In this document: in pieces, positions 51,001-60,744 of the stretch
Layout: every line of letters starts with the position of its first letter
How positions within the stretch are numbered: the first letter of the stretch is position 1
Translations under genes and position numbers: made by a program
DNA from: Nocardioidaceae bacterium
GTDB taxonomy: Bacteria; Actinomycetota; Actinomycetes; Propionibacteriales; Nocardioidaceae
Direction of reading: 5' to 3'
DNA length: 64,000 nt
Assembly: GCA_017744365.1 (NCBI GenBank)
Contig: JAGIBL010000002.1
Span: forward strand, 930,001 to 994,000
Notes under the pieces: generated by a model
The model's input: the letters and a program-made list of their open reading frames with translations, nothing else
Told to the model about the DNA's origin: nothing
Database searches by the model: none

Positions 51001-54000
51001 GCGGTGTCGGTCTGGCCGGCCTTGGAGGTGCCGCCGAGGAGGACGTCGGCCTCCGAGCCGCCGTCGAGCCAGTCGGCGCCGTCGTTGCCCTGGAGCCGGT
51101 CGGCGCCGGCGCCGCCGTAGAGGGAGTCGCCGCCGTCGTTGCCGTAGACCTGGTCGGCCCCGGCCTCGCCGTAGCCCTGGTCGGCTCCGCTGCCGCCGTA
51201 CACCAGGTCGGCGTCGTCGCCGCCGTACAGGTGGTCGTCGCCGGCGTTGCCGCAGACCCGGTCGGCCGCACCGGCGGCGTAGACCCAGTCGCCGGCCCCG
51301 CCCGCGTTGACCACGTCGACGCCGTTGCCGCCGAGGATCAGGTCGGCCGCGTCGCCGGCCACGTTGCTCTCCGCCGGCTGCTTGCTCACCGGGTCGGACT
51401 GCACCGGGCAGGCGTCGGTGGTGGTGTCGCCGAAGATCGTCGACGGGCCGTCACTGCCGTAGATGCGGTCGCTGCCGGTGCCGCCGACCAGCTTCTTGGT
51501 GCTGGTGCTCGCGCCGGGCAGGACGCCGACGGTGCGGGCCGCGCCGAGCACGTCGGTCGCGGAGCCCGGGTCGCCGACGGTTGCCGGGGCGGCCACGACG
51601 TAGTCGTCGCCGGGCCCGCCGTAGATCTCGTCGGAGCCCTGGCCGCCGGTGAGCACGTCGTCCGCGCCGCCGCCGTAGACGATCGCCTTCTGCGCGGTCG
51701 TCGAGTGCGTGGTGACGAAGTCGATGCCGTTGGAGCCGTAGACGGTGTCCGAGCCGGCGCCGGTGTCGACGGTGTTGCGGTCGGCCGGGTCGTCGCCGCT
51801 GCCGGTCGCGAACTCGTCGATGTCGGACTTGGCGCCGGTGTAGACCTTGTCGTTGGCCGACCCGCTCTTCATCACGTCGCCGCCGGCGCCGCCGACGAGC
51901 ACGGAGGCGTGCCCGCGGTAGAGCGGTTCGCTGGAGGTGCCCTTGATCGCCGCGGAGTCCGCGAGCGTGCTGTCGTTCGCGGTCCCGATGGTGTCGACGC
52001 CTCCGTTGCCGGAGAGCACGACCGCGCCGAGGCCGGCCGCGATCTGGTCGTTGCCCGAGCCGGCCGGGTTCGTCGCGAACAGGTCCGCGTCGGCCGGGTC
52101 CTGCAGGGACGCGACGTCGACCGGGTCGCCCAGCGAGGTGGTGCCGGGCTTGATCGGCGCCAGGTCGACGGTGCGGGCCGCGGTGCCGAAGCGCAGCGAG
52201 CCGTCACCGGTCACGGTGTCCTTGCCGTTGCCGACGGTGATCGTGTCCGCGCCGGCCCCACCGGCCACGTGCGCGGAGACCGAGTCGGCCGCCTTGGACA
52301 GGTCGGTGCGGTCCAGCGTGGTCACGTTGTCCGCGCCACCGCCGGCGTCGACCCAGGAGTCGCCCTCGCCGGTGCGGATGATGTCGTCGCCGTCGCCGGT
52401 GAAGACCACGGACTTCTTGGTGAACGCGACCGGCTTGGCATCCTTGACCGGGGCCGAGCCGCCGGTGAACGTGATAGTCAGGTTGCCGGTGTAGCCGCGG
52501 CCGTCGAGCACCACCGTGGTGATCGGGCTGGCCTCGGTGTCCGGGAAGGACTCGGTGATGCCGAGACCGCGGACGTCGACCGTCGCCGCGTGCGCGCCGT
52601 CCTCGTCCGTGTACGCCGGCACCTGGCGGACCACCCAGGTCTCGTTCTTGTTGTTCGCTGCCCAGAGGCTGTCACCGCGCGGGCCACCCCCGCCGAACCG
52701 GCCGGCGAAGACGTAGAGCACGCCGTCCTTGGTGCCCGCCAGCCTCGGTGGCGGCGGGGTGCAGTTGGGCTTGAGGTTGAAGTCGAGGAGCTTGATGTTG
52801 ACCAGGGTGAAGTCGAAGCTCACCGAGAACGGGCTGAACCCGATGGTGACGAACACCTTGATGTAGAGCGAGAGCTCTCCCCCGACGTTGAACAGGCAGA
52901 TCGGGTTGTTGGCCACGGCGGCGCCGAACTCGAAGAGCCGGAACTTGCCGTCGTTGTTGGGGTCGTTCCAGTAGAAGCCGACGGTCAGCTTGATGCCGCC
53001 GACGACGCCGACCTCGAGGACGCCGATCGAGACCGAGGCGCCGGCCTCCAGGTAGCCGCTGAACTGCACGACCGGGATCGGGGTGCCGTTCTTGTCGACG
53101 GTCTTGAAGTACAGGCTGTCGAGCACCTGGGCGGCCTCGCCGTTCTCGATGGCGCGGCGGATGCCGTAGGTGTCGAAGCCGGCCGCGATCCGCATCGAGA
53201 CCGACGCGCCACCGCCGATGACCATCATGACCGGCGGCGGGGCGTAGATCGGGCCGAAGGACTTCTGGAACTGGAAGCCCAGCGTCAGCGGGCCGCTGTC
53301 GAACTCGACCAGCGGGATGTCGCCGCCGGAGATGAGGTCGAAGAGCAGCGTCGGGTCGTCGATCACCGGGAACGACAGCCCGGCCAGCGCGCGCTTGGCG
53401 GTGTTGCTCATCTGGCCCGAGGTGTCCTTGGCCGCGATCGCCGAGGACGCGCCGGTGGCCGGCTTGTACGTCGACGGGTCGGTGTCGATCATCGACTTCG
53501 CGTTGCCCGCGGACACGCCCGTGGTCGCCGTACGGCCCGGGTTGAGCTCGAAGCTGCCGATGTCCACGCCGCAGCCGCTGCCGTCGCACTTCACCCCGGC
53601 CAGGAACTGCTTGACCGTCTTGATCGCGTCGAGGAACGGCTTGATCTTGGGACCGCCCGCGATCGTGCTGAACTTCTCGGCCAGGGTGGCGATGGTGATC
53701 TCGTCGCCACCTGCCGCCTTGGACAGGTCGGAGATGACCGGCATCGGCGTGAAGATCGTGTCGATCACCGGCTGCAGCGGCTTGGTGGCGTCGACGACCT
53801 GCTGCAGGTACGGCTTGATCGCCTTGCCGAAGAACTCGCCGGCGTTGAGGGTGACGTGGTCGAACTTCACCTTGAGACCGCTGGTGTTCGCCGGCGTCGT
53901 CCCGGTGCTGGCGCCCCAGGCCCAGGTCAGCTTGAAGTCGGTGGAGACGCCCGGCAGCGCCGCGTCGACGGCGCCCGCGAGGTGCCAGTCGATGTCGACC

Positions 54001-57000
54001 TTCGCGCCGATGCTGACCGTGATCGCGTCGGCGACTCGGGTCCGCGCGATCTCGGCGAGGGTCAGCGCGTTGTCGGGGTTGCTCCCCGGGTCCTTGAGGT
54101 CGATGCCGAAGTGGCCGGTGAACTCGGACTTGTCGCCGTTCTTGGTGACGTCGACGTTGATGATCGCCAGCTGGGCCTTGAGGTCCGGACCGCTGGCCGC
54201 CTTGTCGAGCTTGAGCGCGGCACCGACCTCGAGCTCGTCGGTGTCGGAGGTGTCGATGTAGAAGCCCCGGCTACGGCTCATCCCGATCTTGAGGTCGAGC
54301 GCCCAGCCCACCTTGCCGCTGACCGAGCCGGAGTCGCCGGTCTTCAGCGACAGGCCCGGCAGGCCGAGGTCGATCGGCAGCTTGGCGCCGAGGCAGTTGC
54401 CGCGGGTGGCGCTGTCCTTGCAGCCGTCCGCCGCGGACACGTCGCCCTGGCCGAGCACCATGCCGAGGGTGACGCCCTCGATCTTGGTCACCGGGGTGTC
54501 GTCCGGGCAGACCGTGCCCGGGAGCAGCGGGTTCGAGGTCGAGGCCGTGTACGCCGTGCTCGAGGTGCCCTTGTCGTCGTAGGTCGCGACGTCGGCGACC
54601 GTGCCCACGAGGGTGTACGCCGAGACGGTGGTGCCTGTCTTGGTGGCACGGAGGATCTCGTAGCCGGTGGCGCCGGTCGCCTTGGTCCAGGTGACGGTGT
54701 TGTACTTCGTGGCCGACAGCGTGGCCGCGTTCACCACGGTGGTCGCGGTCGGGTCCGACGGCTTCGACTTCTTCACCGGGTCCGGGCTGTGCGTGTACGT
54801 CGAGACGACCTTGTAGAGGTACTCGGTGGTGTCACCCGCCGCGGCACCGGTCGCCGTCGCGGTCGGGGCGGCCGGCGGCTCGAGGACGAGCTTGCAGGTG
54901 AAGCCGACCTGGACGCCGGTGGGTCCGTTGACCACGATGCCGAGCTTGTTGGCCAAGGTGGTCTTGAGCAGGGTCGTGGCACCGCCGACCGTGCTCGGGT
55001 CGCCGTTCTCCGAGATGAACTGGTCGATCTTGGCGCGGGTCTCGCCCATGAAGTCGGCGCCGGCCTGCAGGTCCTTGCCGATGACCGGCAGCTCGCCGTT
55101 GTTGGAGGCGGTGCGCAGCGCTGTCTCGGAGTAGAAGAGGTACTGCTGCAGGCCCTGGGCGAGGGTGTCGAACTTGAACGGGTTGCCGTCGATGATCTGC
55201 TGCAGGCCGGTCGGTAGCGTGACGTCGGTGCCCGTGCCGGTGAAGACGTCGGTGAGGTTGTCCCCGGTGCCGAGCGCCGTGGTGACGGTGAGGTCGCCCC
55301 CGGGCACCAGGATGTCATTGACGTACATCGGGAAGTCGGCGCAGAGGATCTGGCCGGCGTCGTCGCAGGCGCCGCCGTTGGTGAGCCCGACGTGGAAGCC
55401 GCTGGAGAAGAAGTCACCGATCGACGGGGTGTCCTCGCCCGTCGTGCCGGTGGCCTCGACGCCGAAGCCGGCGTGGATGCTGCCGAGGTCGTCGGGGCCC
55501 TTGCCCAGGTCGAGGCTGATCGGGCCCACGCTGGCGCCGAGGTGCGCGTCGTCGGCGCCCAGGGTGACCCCGAGCTCCACCTTGGACTCGTTCTCGTCGA
55601 CGCGGGTGTTGTCGATCGGGTGCAGCATCGCGGCGGCGGTGAGCGGCAGGAACAGCCGCAGCTTGACCTTGCCGCTCGCGGTCAGGTTGAGCTCGCCACC
55701 GGCGCTCGCGCCGACGAGCTGGTTGTCGCCGAACTCGAGGCTGACCGGCTGGGCGACGTGGTACTCGCGCTGCCAGGTCAGATCGAGGCGCAGCTGCGGG
55801 TCCCCGGCGTCGTTCTTCACCAGGCCGAAGTCGATGGTGGAGCCGTGGCCCAGCGAGGACTGGGCCGTGCCGAGGGCCTCCTGCAGGCTGGCCGGGGTCA
55901 TCGCCTGGAGCACGTGGACCGCGCCGAGGAGCTCGTTCTCCACGACGTACGGCGTGCCGTCGGCGGGCTCGCTGCTCAGCTGCGGGGCCAGCACGAGGGT
56001 CGTCGAGGTCTGGTCGACGATGGTGGCCAGGGTCGAGCCGACGACGACCTGCCGGCCGAGGAAGGCCGGGCCGAACCCGCCGTCCGGGTCGGTCAGCGTC
56101 GTGGTCGCGGGCGGGCCCGCGTTCTGCGTGTAGGTCACGCCGTCGGCGCCGCTCGCGCCCGCGCCGATGAGCTGGCTCACCGACGCGCCCACCAGCGGGA
56201 TCGGCACGTCGAGTCCGCCGCCGGTCATCGTGGTGAGGTCGCTGCCGGCCTTCTTGAAGGCCTCGCGCACGCCGCCGTACAGCGAGGTCGGGTTGTTGGG
56301 CTCGAAGTTGAGCGCCTTGAGCAGGTCGGCGCGGTCCTCGTCGTCCGGGGTGACGGTCACCTCGCCGTCGTCGATGCCGTCGGCGAGGTCGGCGACGTCG
56401 GCCTCCAGGGTGAGGCTGGTGGAGTCCTCTCCGTCGGCGAAGGCGTCCGGTGCGTCGTCGACGGTCACGTCCACGGTCGCCTTCACCGCACCGCCGAGGG
56501 TCTGGGTGAACACGTCGTCGGCCGGGTCGGCGTTGCCGATCGCCTGCTGGCGGACCTGCTCGACGAAGGCCGGCACCGGGATGTCGCCGGTCTTGGTCAG
56601 CGCGAGGGTCTGCAGGTGCTGGCCGGCGGGGACGGTCAGGTCGACGTCGCCGCCGAGGGTCAGGGCGAGGAAGCCGCTGGTCGCGTTGATCTGCACCGGC
56701 GAGCTGATGCCGGCGTCGGCGACGAGGAGGGTGCGCGCGGACTGGCGCAGCAGCACCCGGTCGCTGGCCAGCGGCAGCGAGGTGATGACGCGTCCGAGGC
56801 CACTCTCGTCGACCTGCTTGAACGGGCACGGCGCCTCGGCGGTCGGGTCCGGGTCGCAGTCGGGGACGGTGTCGCCGTGGCTGTCCACGTAGGTCAGCGG
56901 GGCGCTGAGGTCCAGGGCGATCGGCAGGGTGAGCACGACGTCGGGGGTGACCGTCGCGGTCGAGACCTCGGCGTTGGCGTTGGCGATCCCGGTGGTCTCC

Positions 57001-58646
57001 TCGAGGGTGTTGGCCAGCTCCGGGGCGCCGGTCTTCGGGTCGGCGGCTTCGACGGAGAAGGCGGTGCCGTTCGCGGGCTGGCCGTTCACCCAGCCGTCCG
57101 CGGTCAGCGTCAGGGCGTGGTCACCGGTGACCGAGGCGACCGTGCCGTAGGAGCCGCCGGCGGTGACCTTGCGGCCGACGAGCTCGTTGCCCTGGTCGTC
57201 GTTCGGGCCGTCGAAGTCGACGCCGGTGGCCGACAGCCCGGTCGCGGTGTAGGTGCCGGTGCCGCTGGTGGGGGCGCCGAGCACGTTGAGCTCGAGGTCG
57301 CTGACGCCGCCGCGCGTCGTCCGGACGGTGAAGCCGACCTTCTTGGTGGCCGGGTCGAAGGTGGCCGCGTCGGCGCCGCCGAGGACGTCGATGCTCCAGC
57401 CCGACTCGGCGTAGGCAGCCGAGTCGAGGGCGGCGAGCAGGTCCTGCAGCGAGGCGAACTTCGGCTGGCCCGGGGTGTGGTCGCTCGGGTCGGCGTCGGG
57501 CACCTGGTCGGCGAGGAACGCCTTGATACCCCCGACCGCGTCGACGGCGTTGGCGATCGAGCCGCGCATCAGCGGCAGGTGGCCGTCCTCGGCGTTCTGC
57601 ATGCCCAGCACCGCGGAGGCGGCCTGGGAGAGTCCGGCCGCGAGGTCGCGCGGGGTCATGGTGAGGAACGGCTTCGCCGCGTCCGGGACGGTGGCGGTGA
57701 CCGCCGGGGCCTCGAAGGTGGCCGGCGCCGTCGAGGTCAGGTCGACCGTGGCACCCACGCTCGGCAGGCCGGTGATGAGGCCGCTCGAGCGAGGCTCGGC
57801 GACCAGGTGACCGGCCAGGGTGCCGGTGCGCGTCGCGGTGACGATGCCGGTGCCGGCGCCGTCGGCAGCCAGCTCGCCGTCGTCGGCCGCGGCGGTGCCG
57901 GGGTTGTCGAAGGAGAGCGCGCCGGCGGCGTCGTTGTCGGGGTTGGCCCAGGCGGTGGTGACGTTGCTGCTCAGGGTGTAGTCGGCCGTGCCCGCGGCGC
58001 CGACGACCTTGACGCCGAGGATGCCGAGGCCGGCGTTGAGGGTCTTGCCGGCCGGCAGGTCGGCCGTGGTCGCGATGGAGATCGACGGGTTCGTCAGGCT
58101 CGCCTGGTCGGTGGCGGCGTCGTAGGAGAAGGTGAAGGAGCCGGTCAGCGTGCCGGTGACGTCGATGCCGCCGCCGGTGGAGAGGCTGAGGGTTCCGTCC
58201 TGGTCGCGGATGTCGAGCCCGGCGTCCGTGCTGACCGTGCGGGTGAACCCGAGCGTGACGGTGTGGTCGTTCGGCTTGCTGGAGGTGAAGGTCCAGCCGC
58301 CGCCGTCGGCGCCGGCGAGGTAGGAGCTCAGGTCGTCGAGGGTCGCCTGGCTACTGGCGGCACCCAGCTGCCCGCTCGACCCGAGGGCGTCGGAGAACGC
58401 CGTCTTCAGCCCGACCGACCCCGCGGGCGTGACCGCGAGGGTCGGCAGCTGCTGGGAGAGCGACGAGCTCGAGGCCACCTGCGGCAGGAAGTCCGTGGCG
58501 AGGCGGTCGAGCAGCCCGGTCACCGCGGCGGTCGCCGCGTCCTGGGGTGCGGCCTGCGCCGGCGGCGCGAAGGTGACCCCGAGGGTGGCCGCCACGGCGA
58601 GGGAGACGGTGGAGGCGAGGGCAGAGGTACGACGGCGTGACTGCAT
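48039..58646 (-). CDS. Giant secreted RTX calcium-binding repeat protein (3535 aa)
   Basis: The largest gene of the window. A Sec signal peptide is at 1-32 (cleavage after AQA). Residues 33-1960 form several repeated beta-rich modules, such as two copies of a GRKVTAGGSYGTVASV / GRQVVVGSTLATIVD block, and a fibronectin-III-like segment near 1252-1360 (YKVVSTYTHS, GYEILRATKTG). From about 2080 to 3310 come dozens of RTX nonapeptides (GGxGxDxxx, e.g. GDGGDDDIVGG) that bind calcium and fold as parallel beta-rolls. The last ~220 residues are unique and cysteine-bearing. There is no LPXTG signal, and no type I secretion genes adjoin. It may be a surface adhesin or secreted hydrolase scaffold; no catalytic domain was recognised. 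Confidence 0.9.
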   Translation of the reverse strand: MQSRRRTSALASTVSLAVAATLGVTFAPPAQAAPQDAATAAVTGLLDRLATDFLPQVASSSSLSQQLPTLAVTPAGSVGLKTAFSDALGSSGQLGAASSQATLDDLSSYLAGADGGGWTFTSSKPNDHTVTLGFTRTVSTDAGLDIRDQDGTLSLSTGGGIDVTGTLTGSFTFSYDAATDQASLTNPSISIATTADLPAGKTLNAGLGILGVKVVGAAGTADYTLSSNVTTAWANPDNDAAGALSFDNPGTAAADDGELAADGAGTGIVTATRTGTLAGHLVAEPRSSGLITGLPSVGATVDLTSTAPATFEAPAVTATVPDAAKPFLTMTPRDLAAGLSQAASAVLGMQNAEDGHLPLMRGSIANAVDAVGGIKAFLADQVPDADPSDHTPGQPKFASLQDLLAALDSAAYAESGWSIDVLGGADAATFDPATKKVGFTVRTTRGGVSDLELNVLGAPTSGTGTYTATGLSATGVDFDGPNDDQGNELVGRKVTAGGSYGTVASVTGDHALTLTADGWVNGQPANGTAFSVEAADPKTGAPELANTLEETTGIANANAEVSTATVTPDVVLTLPIALDLSAPLTYVDSHGDTVPDCDPDPTAEAPCPFKQVDESGLGRVITSLPLASDRVLLRQSARTLLVADAGISSPVQINATSGFLALTLGGDVDLTVPAGQHLQTLALTKTGDIPVPAFVEQVRQQAIGNADPADDVFTQTLGGAVKATVDVTVDDAPDAFADGEDSTSLTLEADVADLADGIDDGEVTVTPDDEDRADLLKALNFEPNNPTSLYGGVREAFKKAGSDLTTMTGGGLDVPIPLVGASVSQLIGAGASGADGVTYTQNAGPPATTTLTDPDGGFGPAFLGRQVVVGSTLATIVDQTSTTLVLAPQLSSEPADGTPYVVENELLGAVHVLQAMTPASLQEALGTAQSSLGHGSTIDFGLVKNDAGDPQLRLDLTWQREYHVAQPVSLEFGDNQLVGASAGGELNLTASGKVKLRLFLPLTAAAMLHPIDNTRVDENESKVELGVTLGADDAHLGASVGPISLDLGKGPDDLGSIHAGFGVEATGTTGEDTPSIGDFFSSGFHVGLTNGGACDDAGQILCADFPMYVNDILVPGGDLTVTTALGTGDNLTDVFTGTGTDVTLPTGLQQIIDGNPFKFDTLAQGLQQYLFYSETALRTASNNGELPVIGKDLQAGADFMGETRAKIDQFISENGDPSTVGGATTLLKTTLANKLGIVVNGPTGVQVGFTCKLVLEPPAAPTATATGAAAGDTTEYLYKVVSTYTHSPDPVKKSKPSDPTATTVVNAATLSATKYNTVTWTKATGATGYEILRATKTGTTVSAYTLVGTVADVATYDDKGTSSTAYTASTSNPLLPGTVCPDDTPVTKIEGVTLGMVLGQGDVSAADGCKDSATRGNCLGAKLPIDLGLPGLSLKTGDSGSVSGKVGWALDLKIGMSRSRGFYIDTSDTDELEVGAALKLDKAASGPDLKAQLAIINVDVTKNGDKSEFTGHFGIDLKDPGSNPDNALTLAEIARTRVADAITVSIGAKVDIDWHLAGAVDAALPGVSTDFKLTWAWGASTGTTPANTSGLKVKFDHVTLNAGEFFGKAIKPYLQQVVDATKPLQPVIDTIFTPMPVISDLSKAAGGDEITIATLAEKFSTIAGGPKIKPFLDAIKTVKQFLAGVKCDGSGCGVDIGSFELNPGRTATTGVSAGNAKSMIDTDPSTYKPATGASSAIAAKDTSGQMSNTAKRALAGLSFPVIDDPTLLFDLISGGDIPLVEFDSGPLTLGFQFQKSFGPIYAPPPVMMVIGGGASVSMRIAAGFDTYGIRRAIENGEAAQVLDSLYFKTVDKNGTPIPVVQFSGYLEAGASVSIGVLEVGVVGGIKLTVGFYWNDPNNDGKFRLFEFGAAVANNPICLFNVGGELSLYIKVFVTIGFSPFSVSFDFTLVNIKLLDFNLKPNCTPPPPRLAGTKDGVLYVFAGRFGGGGPRGDSLWAANNKNETWVVRQVPAYTDEDGAHAATVDVRGLGITESFPDTEASPITTVVLDGRGYTGNLTITFTGGSAPVKDAKPVAFTKKSVVFTGDGDDIIRTGEGDSWVDAGGGADNVTTLDRTDLSKAADSVSAHVAGGAGADTITVGNGKDTVTGDGSLRFGTAARTVDLAPIKPGTTSLGDPVDVASLQDPADADLFATNPAGSGNDQIAAGLGAVVLSGNGGVDTIGTANDSTLADSAAIKGTSSEPLYRGHASVLVGGAGGDVMKSGSANDKVYTGAKSDIDEFATGSGDDPADRNTVDTGAGSDTVYGSNGIDFVTTHSTTAQKAIVYGGGADDVLTGGQGSDEIYGGPGDDYVVAAPATVGDPGSATDVLGAARTVGVLPGASTSTKKLVGGTGSDRIYGSDGPSTIFGDTTTDACPVQSDPVSKQPAESNVAGDAADLILGGNGVDVVNAGGAGDWVYAAGAADRVCGNAGDDHLYGGDDADLVYGGSGADQGYGEAGADQVYGNDGGDSLYGGAGADRLQGNDGADWLDGGSEADVLLGGTSKAGQTDTADVLLGAGGADVLVGDNATTDVLADAPYPADLGSSVASLGGNDYLVGGDQDDGLFGGLADDTGYGGNGDDDVEGNPGSDRLYGEAGDDDVVGGSSQLASGLFTGSEPGRPDTGDFLYGGAGQDVIAGDNARMVRGATAHPVSAGRGLTTSRAVDLADEGAGTPAGVAGGDLIQGGNDTDVVFGQRGDDDVSLGEAADYGEGGPGVDLVHGDGGDDDIVGGSYTPVSGTLLSAVGQPDAGDTLAGDAGEDVVLGDNGALTRPATLTVPLLASPLTLVRLVAQRQITPYDLGDAPAAGTSGADDVTGGADSDVLLGQGGNDSVDGGAQDDYAEGGQGTDLVRGGTEDDDLAGGSSATTASNAAGAVGQLDGADDVYGGAGSDLVIGDNGLLTRVTTGRDWRTNRANAGQSALVPGRGITLFDLNGAVPATANANHSGADALSGQTGVDVILGQDGNDRISGGGDDDYAEGDGGADAIHGDAALGAGELVAAPAVAAWVTPAVDAASVTEGQDDLAGGWSKQAYRDGDDAIHGDGEDDFVVGDNGSIARVLDGTVERVYTQRYGASRTGDAKVRVAGGGATSTRFCPTTGSSATATCEVSGAFGADTVYGDAGQDVLYGQDGGDTVWGGADDDDLYGELGADLLYGQDGEDAILGDRGGIQDRYETGARSTTTTLNQPPAETLVTRRSGSVSREADLLHDVNGTDFTGSASSAPMPLDGISYGGADRIRGGDGHDSIHAGAGDDLANGDTGGDYVFGDRGADVLWGGLGRACAPTDAACQADRGATGEWVDHLVGGKDNDVIDWRPRGVYGTGPAFTGRTCTTGTAPVTTKKDGTTDPCSWFEMTGRDDDVTSSPATFANNQHHQGVDWVYGGWDRDVMQGDQAGNGPNPGDRLIDWSGVYNLYSHCNAAYGGFNDLRSPSPAIQDFLQKWATGLGAGRPGATPDVLTPGTSAYDELALVTTADGKGHGTGSAYPTTPGHFDDANACSGF
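48720..52400 (-). repeat. RTX nonapeptide-repeat region (coding)
   Basis: Coding repeats for GGxGxDxxx run through about 1230 residues. Between 49390 and 50965 they are organised in larger modules of about 115-155 residues, each closed by GDNGxLTR-type sequence. Boundaries are approximate. Confidence 0.88.
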
Positions 58647-58801
58647 GGGGCGTCCCTGAAGCTCGTGTGCTCAGCGTGGTGGAGCAGGTGGGACCGCCCC
58701 CGTTCGTGCCCGCCTGCACAGCGCAGTGTTCACGAATTACGTCCGGTTGGTGCCGGTTTCTGATACGTGGCGGTGCCGGTCTATACACCGCGGAGGGGGA
58801 T

Positions 58802-60685
58802 CTACCTCGCCGCTCCCAGGAACGCCTTGAGGATCGGCCCCGAGGTCCGGGAGCCCGACTCCCCGGTGGCCACGAAGACCGCGACCGCGAGGTCGCCCTG
58901 GGCGCCGAGCATCCAGGTGTGCGTGGGCAGCGGGCCGCCCCCGGAGCTCGCGCTGCCGTACTCGGCCGTGCCGGTCTTCGCGAGCACCTCGGGGGGCTGC
59001 AGGTCGGCGAGCGCCGCACCCGAGCCCTGCTCGACCACGGCGTGCATGAGCGCGCGCAGCTGCCGGGCCTCGGCGCCGGTCAGCGGCGCGGCCGGCGCGG
59101 CCTTCGGTGCTTCCGCGTCGGGTCCGGCGACCAGGGTCGGGACCACGGTCGACCCGCGGACGACGCTCGCGGCGACCACGGCCATCGCCAGCGGCGAGGC
59201 GAGCACCTTGCCCTGGCCGATCAGGTCGGCGGCCCGCTCGGTCTCCGAGGACGGCGGCGGGACCTGGCCGAAGAAGGAGGGGTAGCCGACCTCGTAGTCC
59301 TTGCCGACACCGAGCGCCTCGGCGGCCTGGGCGAGCGCGTTGCCCTGGATCCTCCCCCGCTGGGAGATGAAGGCGGTGTTGCAGGAGTTGGCCAGCGCCT
59401 CGGTGAGCGTGATCGTGCCGAGCCGGTTCGCCGGGTAGTCGGAGTAGTTCTTGAAGACCTTGCCGTTGACCGTCAGCGACGGGGTGCACGGCACGGTCGC
59501 GGTCGGCTCGAGTCCCGAGCGCAGCAGGGCCAGCGCGCTGACCACCTTGAACGTCGAGCCGGGTGCGTACCGGCCGAAGGTGGCGGTGTTGTAGCCCTTC
59601 GAGCCCGGACCGCTGGCGGCGACGAGCACCTCGCCTGTCGAGGGCCGGATCGCCACGACGGCACTCGCCGGGCCGACGCCGTCCAGCAGCTGCTCGGCCT
59701 TGCTCTGCAGCGCTGGGACCAGGGACAGGTGCAGGTCCTCGCCCGGCTTCGGGTCCGCCTCGAAGAGCACCTCCGGCTCGCCGGTCCTCGGTACCGCGGA
59801 CACCTTGATGCCCGGCGTGCCGAACAGCTGCTCGTCGTACCGGCGCTGGAGTCCGGAGAGCCCGGCGTCGTCCCCGGCACGCAGCCGGCCCTCGCTCTTC
59901 TTCACCAGCTCGGCGGTGACCGGGCCGACGGTGCCGAGCAGCGCGGCCGCGAACCCCTTCGCCGGCGCCAGCGGCAGTTGGTCGGAGATCCCGCGGGCGC
60001 CCTTGATCGCGGCGACCCGGCCGAGCAGGTCGCTGCTCACCTGGGCGCGGCGCAGCACGATCGCCTCGACGAACGCCTTCGGTCCGGCCTTCGTCACGTT
60101 CGTCGCGTACGACGTCGCGTCGATGTCGAGCAGCGCCGCCAGCCGGCGGGCGGCGTCGGCGGCGGTCCCGGCGGGGGCCTGCGCCTTGTCGATGCCGAAC
60201 CGGACCACCGGCCGCGGCACCACGATCGGCTGGTCACCGGCGCCCAGGATGTCGCCGCGCTCGGCCTTGACCCGGGCGACCCGCAGCGTCTCGTCCGCGC
60301 CGAGGCCCTTGGCCAGGATGCTCGGCTTCCACTCCACCTGCCAGGCGTCGCCCCGCTTCACCAGGGTCGCCGAGGTGGTGTGCTTCCAGGTCTGGCCGTC
60401 GAGGTCGGTGCTCCACACCAGCCGGGCCTTCGCGGTGTCGCCCGAGCGGGTGACCTGGTCCAGGCTGACCTTCGAGTCGAACCCCTTCAGCGGCGCGGCC
60501 TGCGCGGCGTAGGCGGTCCGGCTCTTGTCGCTCACGAACGCCACCGCGCCGAGGTCGCCCTTCGTCAGCCCGGTGGCCAGCTTCTCGGCCTCGTCGCGGG
60601 CCTGGGCCCCCTCGCCGAAGAATCCGCACCCGGTCGCCGCGAGGGCGAGGACGAGGAGCACGGGCACGGTCCGCCGAGAGTTCAT
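58802..60685 (-). CDS. Penicillin-binding protein, MecA_N-type lipoprotein (class B-like transpeptidase)
   Basis: A 627-residue lipoprotein PBP. The lipobox AATGCG places the lipidated Cys at 20. An NTF2-like MecA_N domain (about 25-145), a PBP-dimer domain (about 150-320) and the transpeptidase domain follow. Catalytic motifs are SxxK at Ser377-Lys380 (GSTFK), SxN at Ser434-Asn436 (SCN) and KTG at 570-572. It cross-links peptidoglycan outside the membrane; the MecA_N/PBP2a-like architecture is that of low-affinity PBPs, so beta-lactam tolerance is possible but unproven. The ATG at 60685 starts the signal sequence. It is divergent from the MFS gene and downstream of no cell-division genes. 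Confidence 0.88.
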   Translation of the reverse strand: MNSRRTVPVLLVLALAATGCGFFGEGAQARDEAEKLATGLTKGDLGAVAFVSDKSRTAYAAQAAPLKGFDSKVSLDQVTRSGDTAKARLVWSTDLDGQTWKHTTSATLVKRGDAWQVEWKPSILAKGLGADETLRVARVKAERGDILGAGDQPIVVPRPVVRFGIDKAQAPAGTAADAARRLAALLDIDATSYATNVTKAGPKAFVEAIVLRRAQVSSDLLGRVAAIKGARGISDQLPLAPAKGFAAALLGTVGPVTAELVKKSEGRLRAGDDAGLSGLQRRYDEQLFGTPGIKVSAVPRTGEPEVLFEADPKPGEDLHLSLVPALQSKAEQLLDGVGPASAVVAIRPSTGEVLVAASGPGSKGYNTATFGRYAPGSTFKVVSALALLRSGLEPTATVPCTPSLTVNGKVFKNYSDYPANRLGTITLTEALANSCNTAFISQRGRIQGNALAQAAEALGVGKDYEVGYPSFFGQVPPPSSETERAADLIGQGKVLASPLAMAVVAASVVRGSTVVPTLVAGPDAEAPKAAPAAPLTGAEARQLRALMHAVVEQGSGAALADLQPPEVLAKTGTAEYGSASSGGGPLPTHTWMLGAQGDLAVAVFVATGESGSRTSGPILKAFLGAAR

Positions 60686-60744
60686 GGGCTTGATCCGACC
60701 AGACCGGTGCGGCTGGTTCAAGGAAGGACCCGTATCGTCCTGGC

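Noticed and set aside
48021-55217. Very long open frame (2398 codons) on the plus strand opposite the RTX gene
   Set aside because: It is antisense to a gene with clear signal peptide and RTX motifs; its composition (valine-, arginine-, aspartate-rich) is that expected from reading G+C-rich, GDD-repeat codons backwards.
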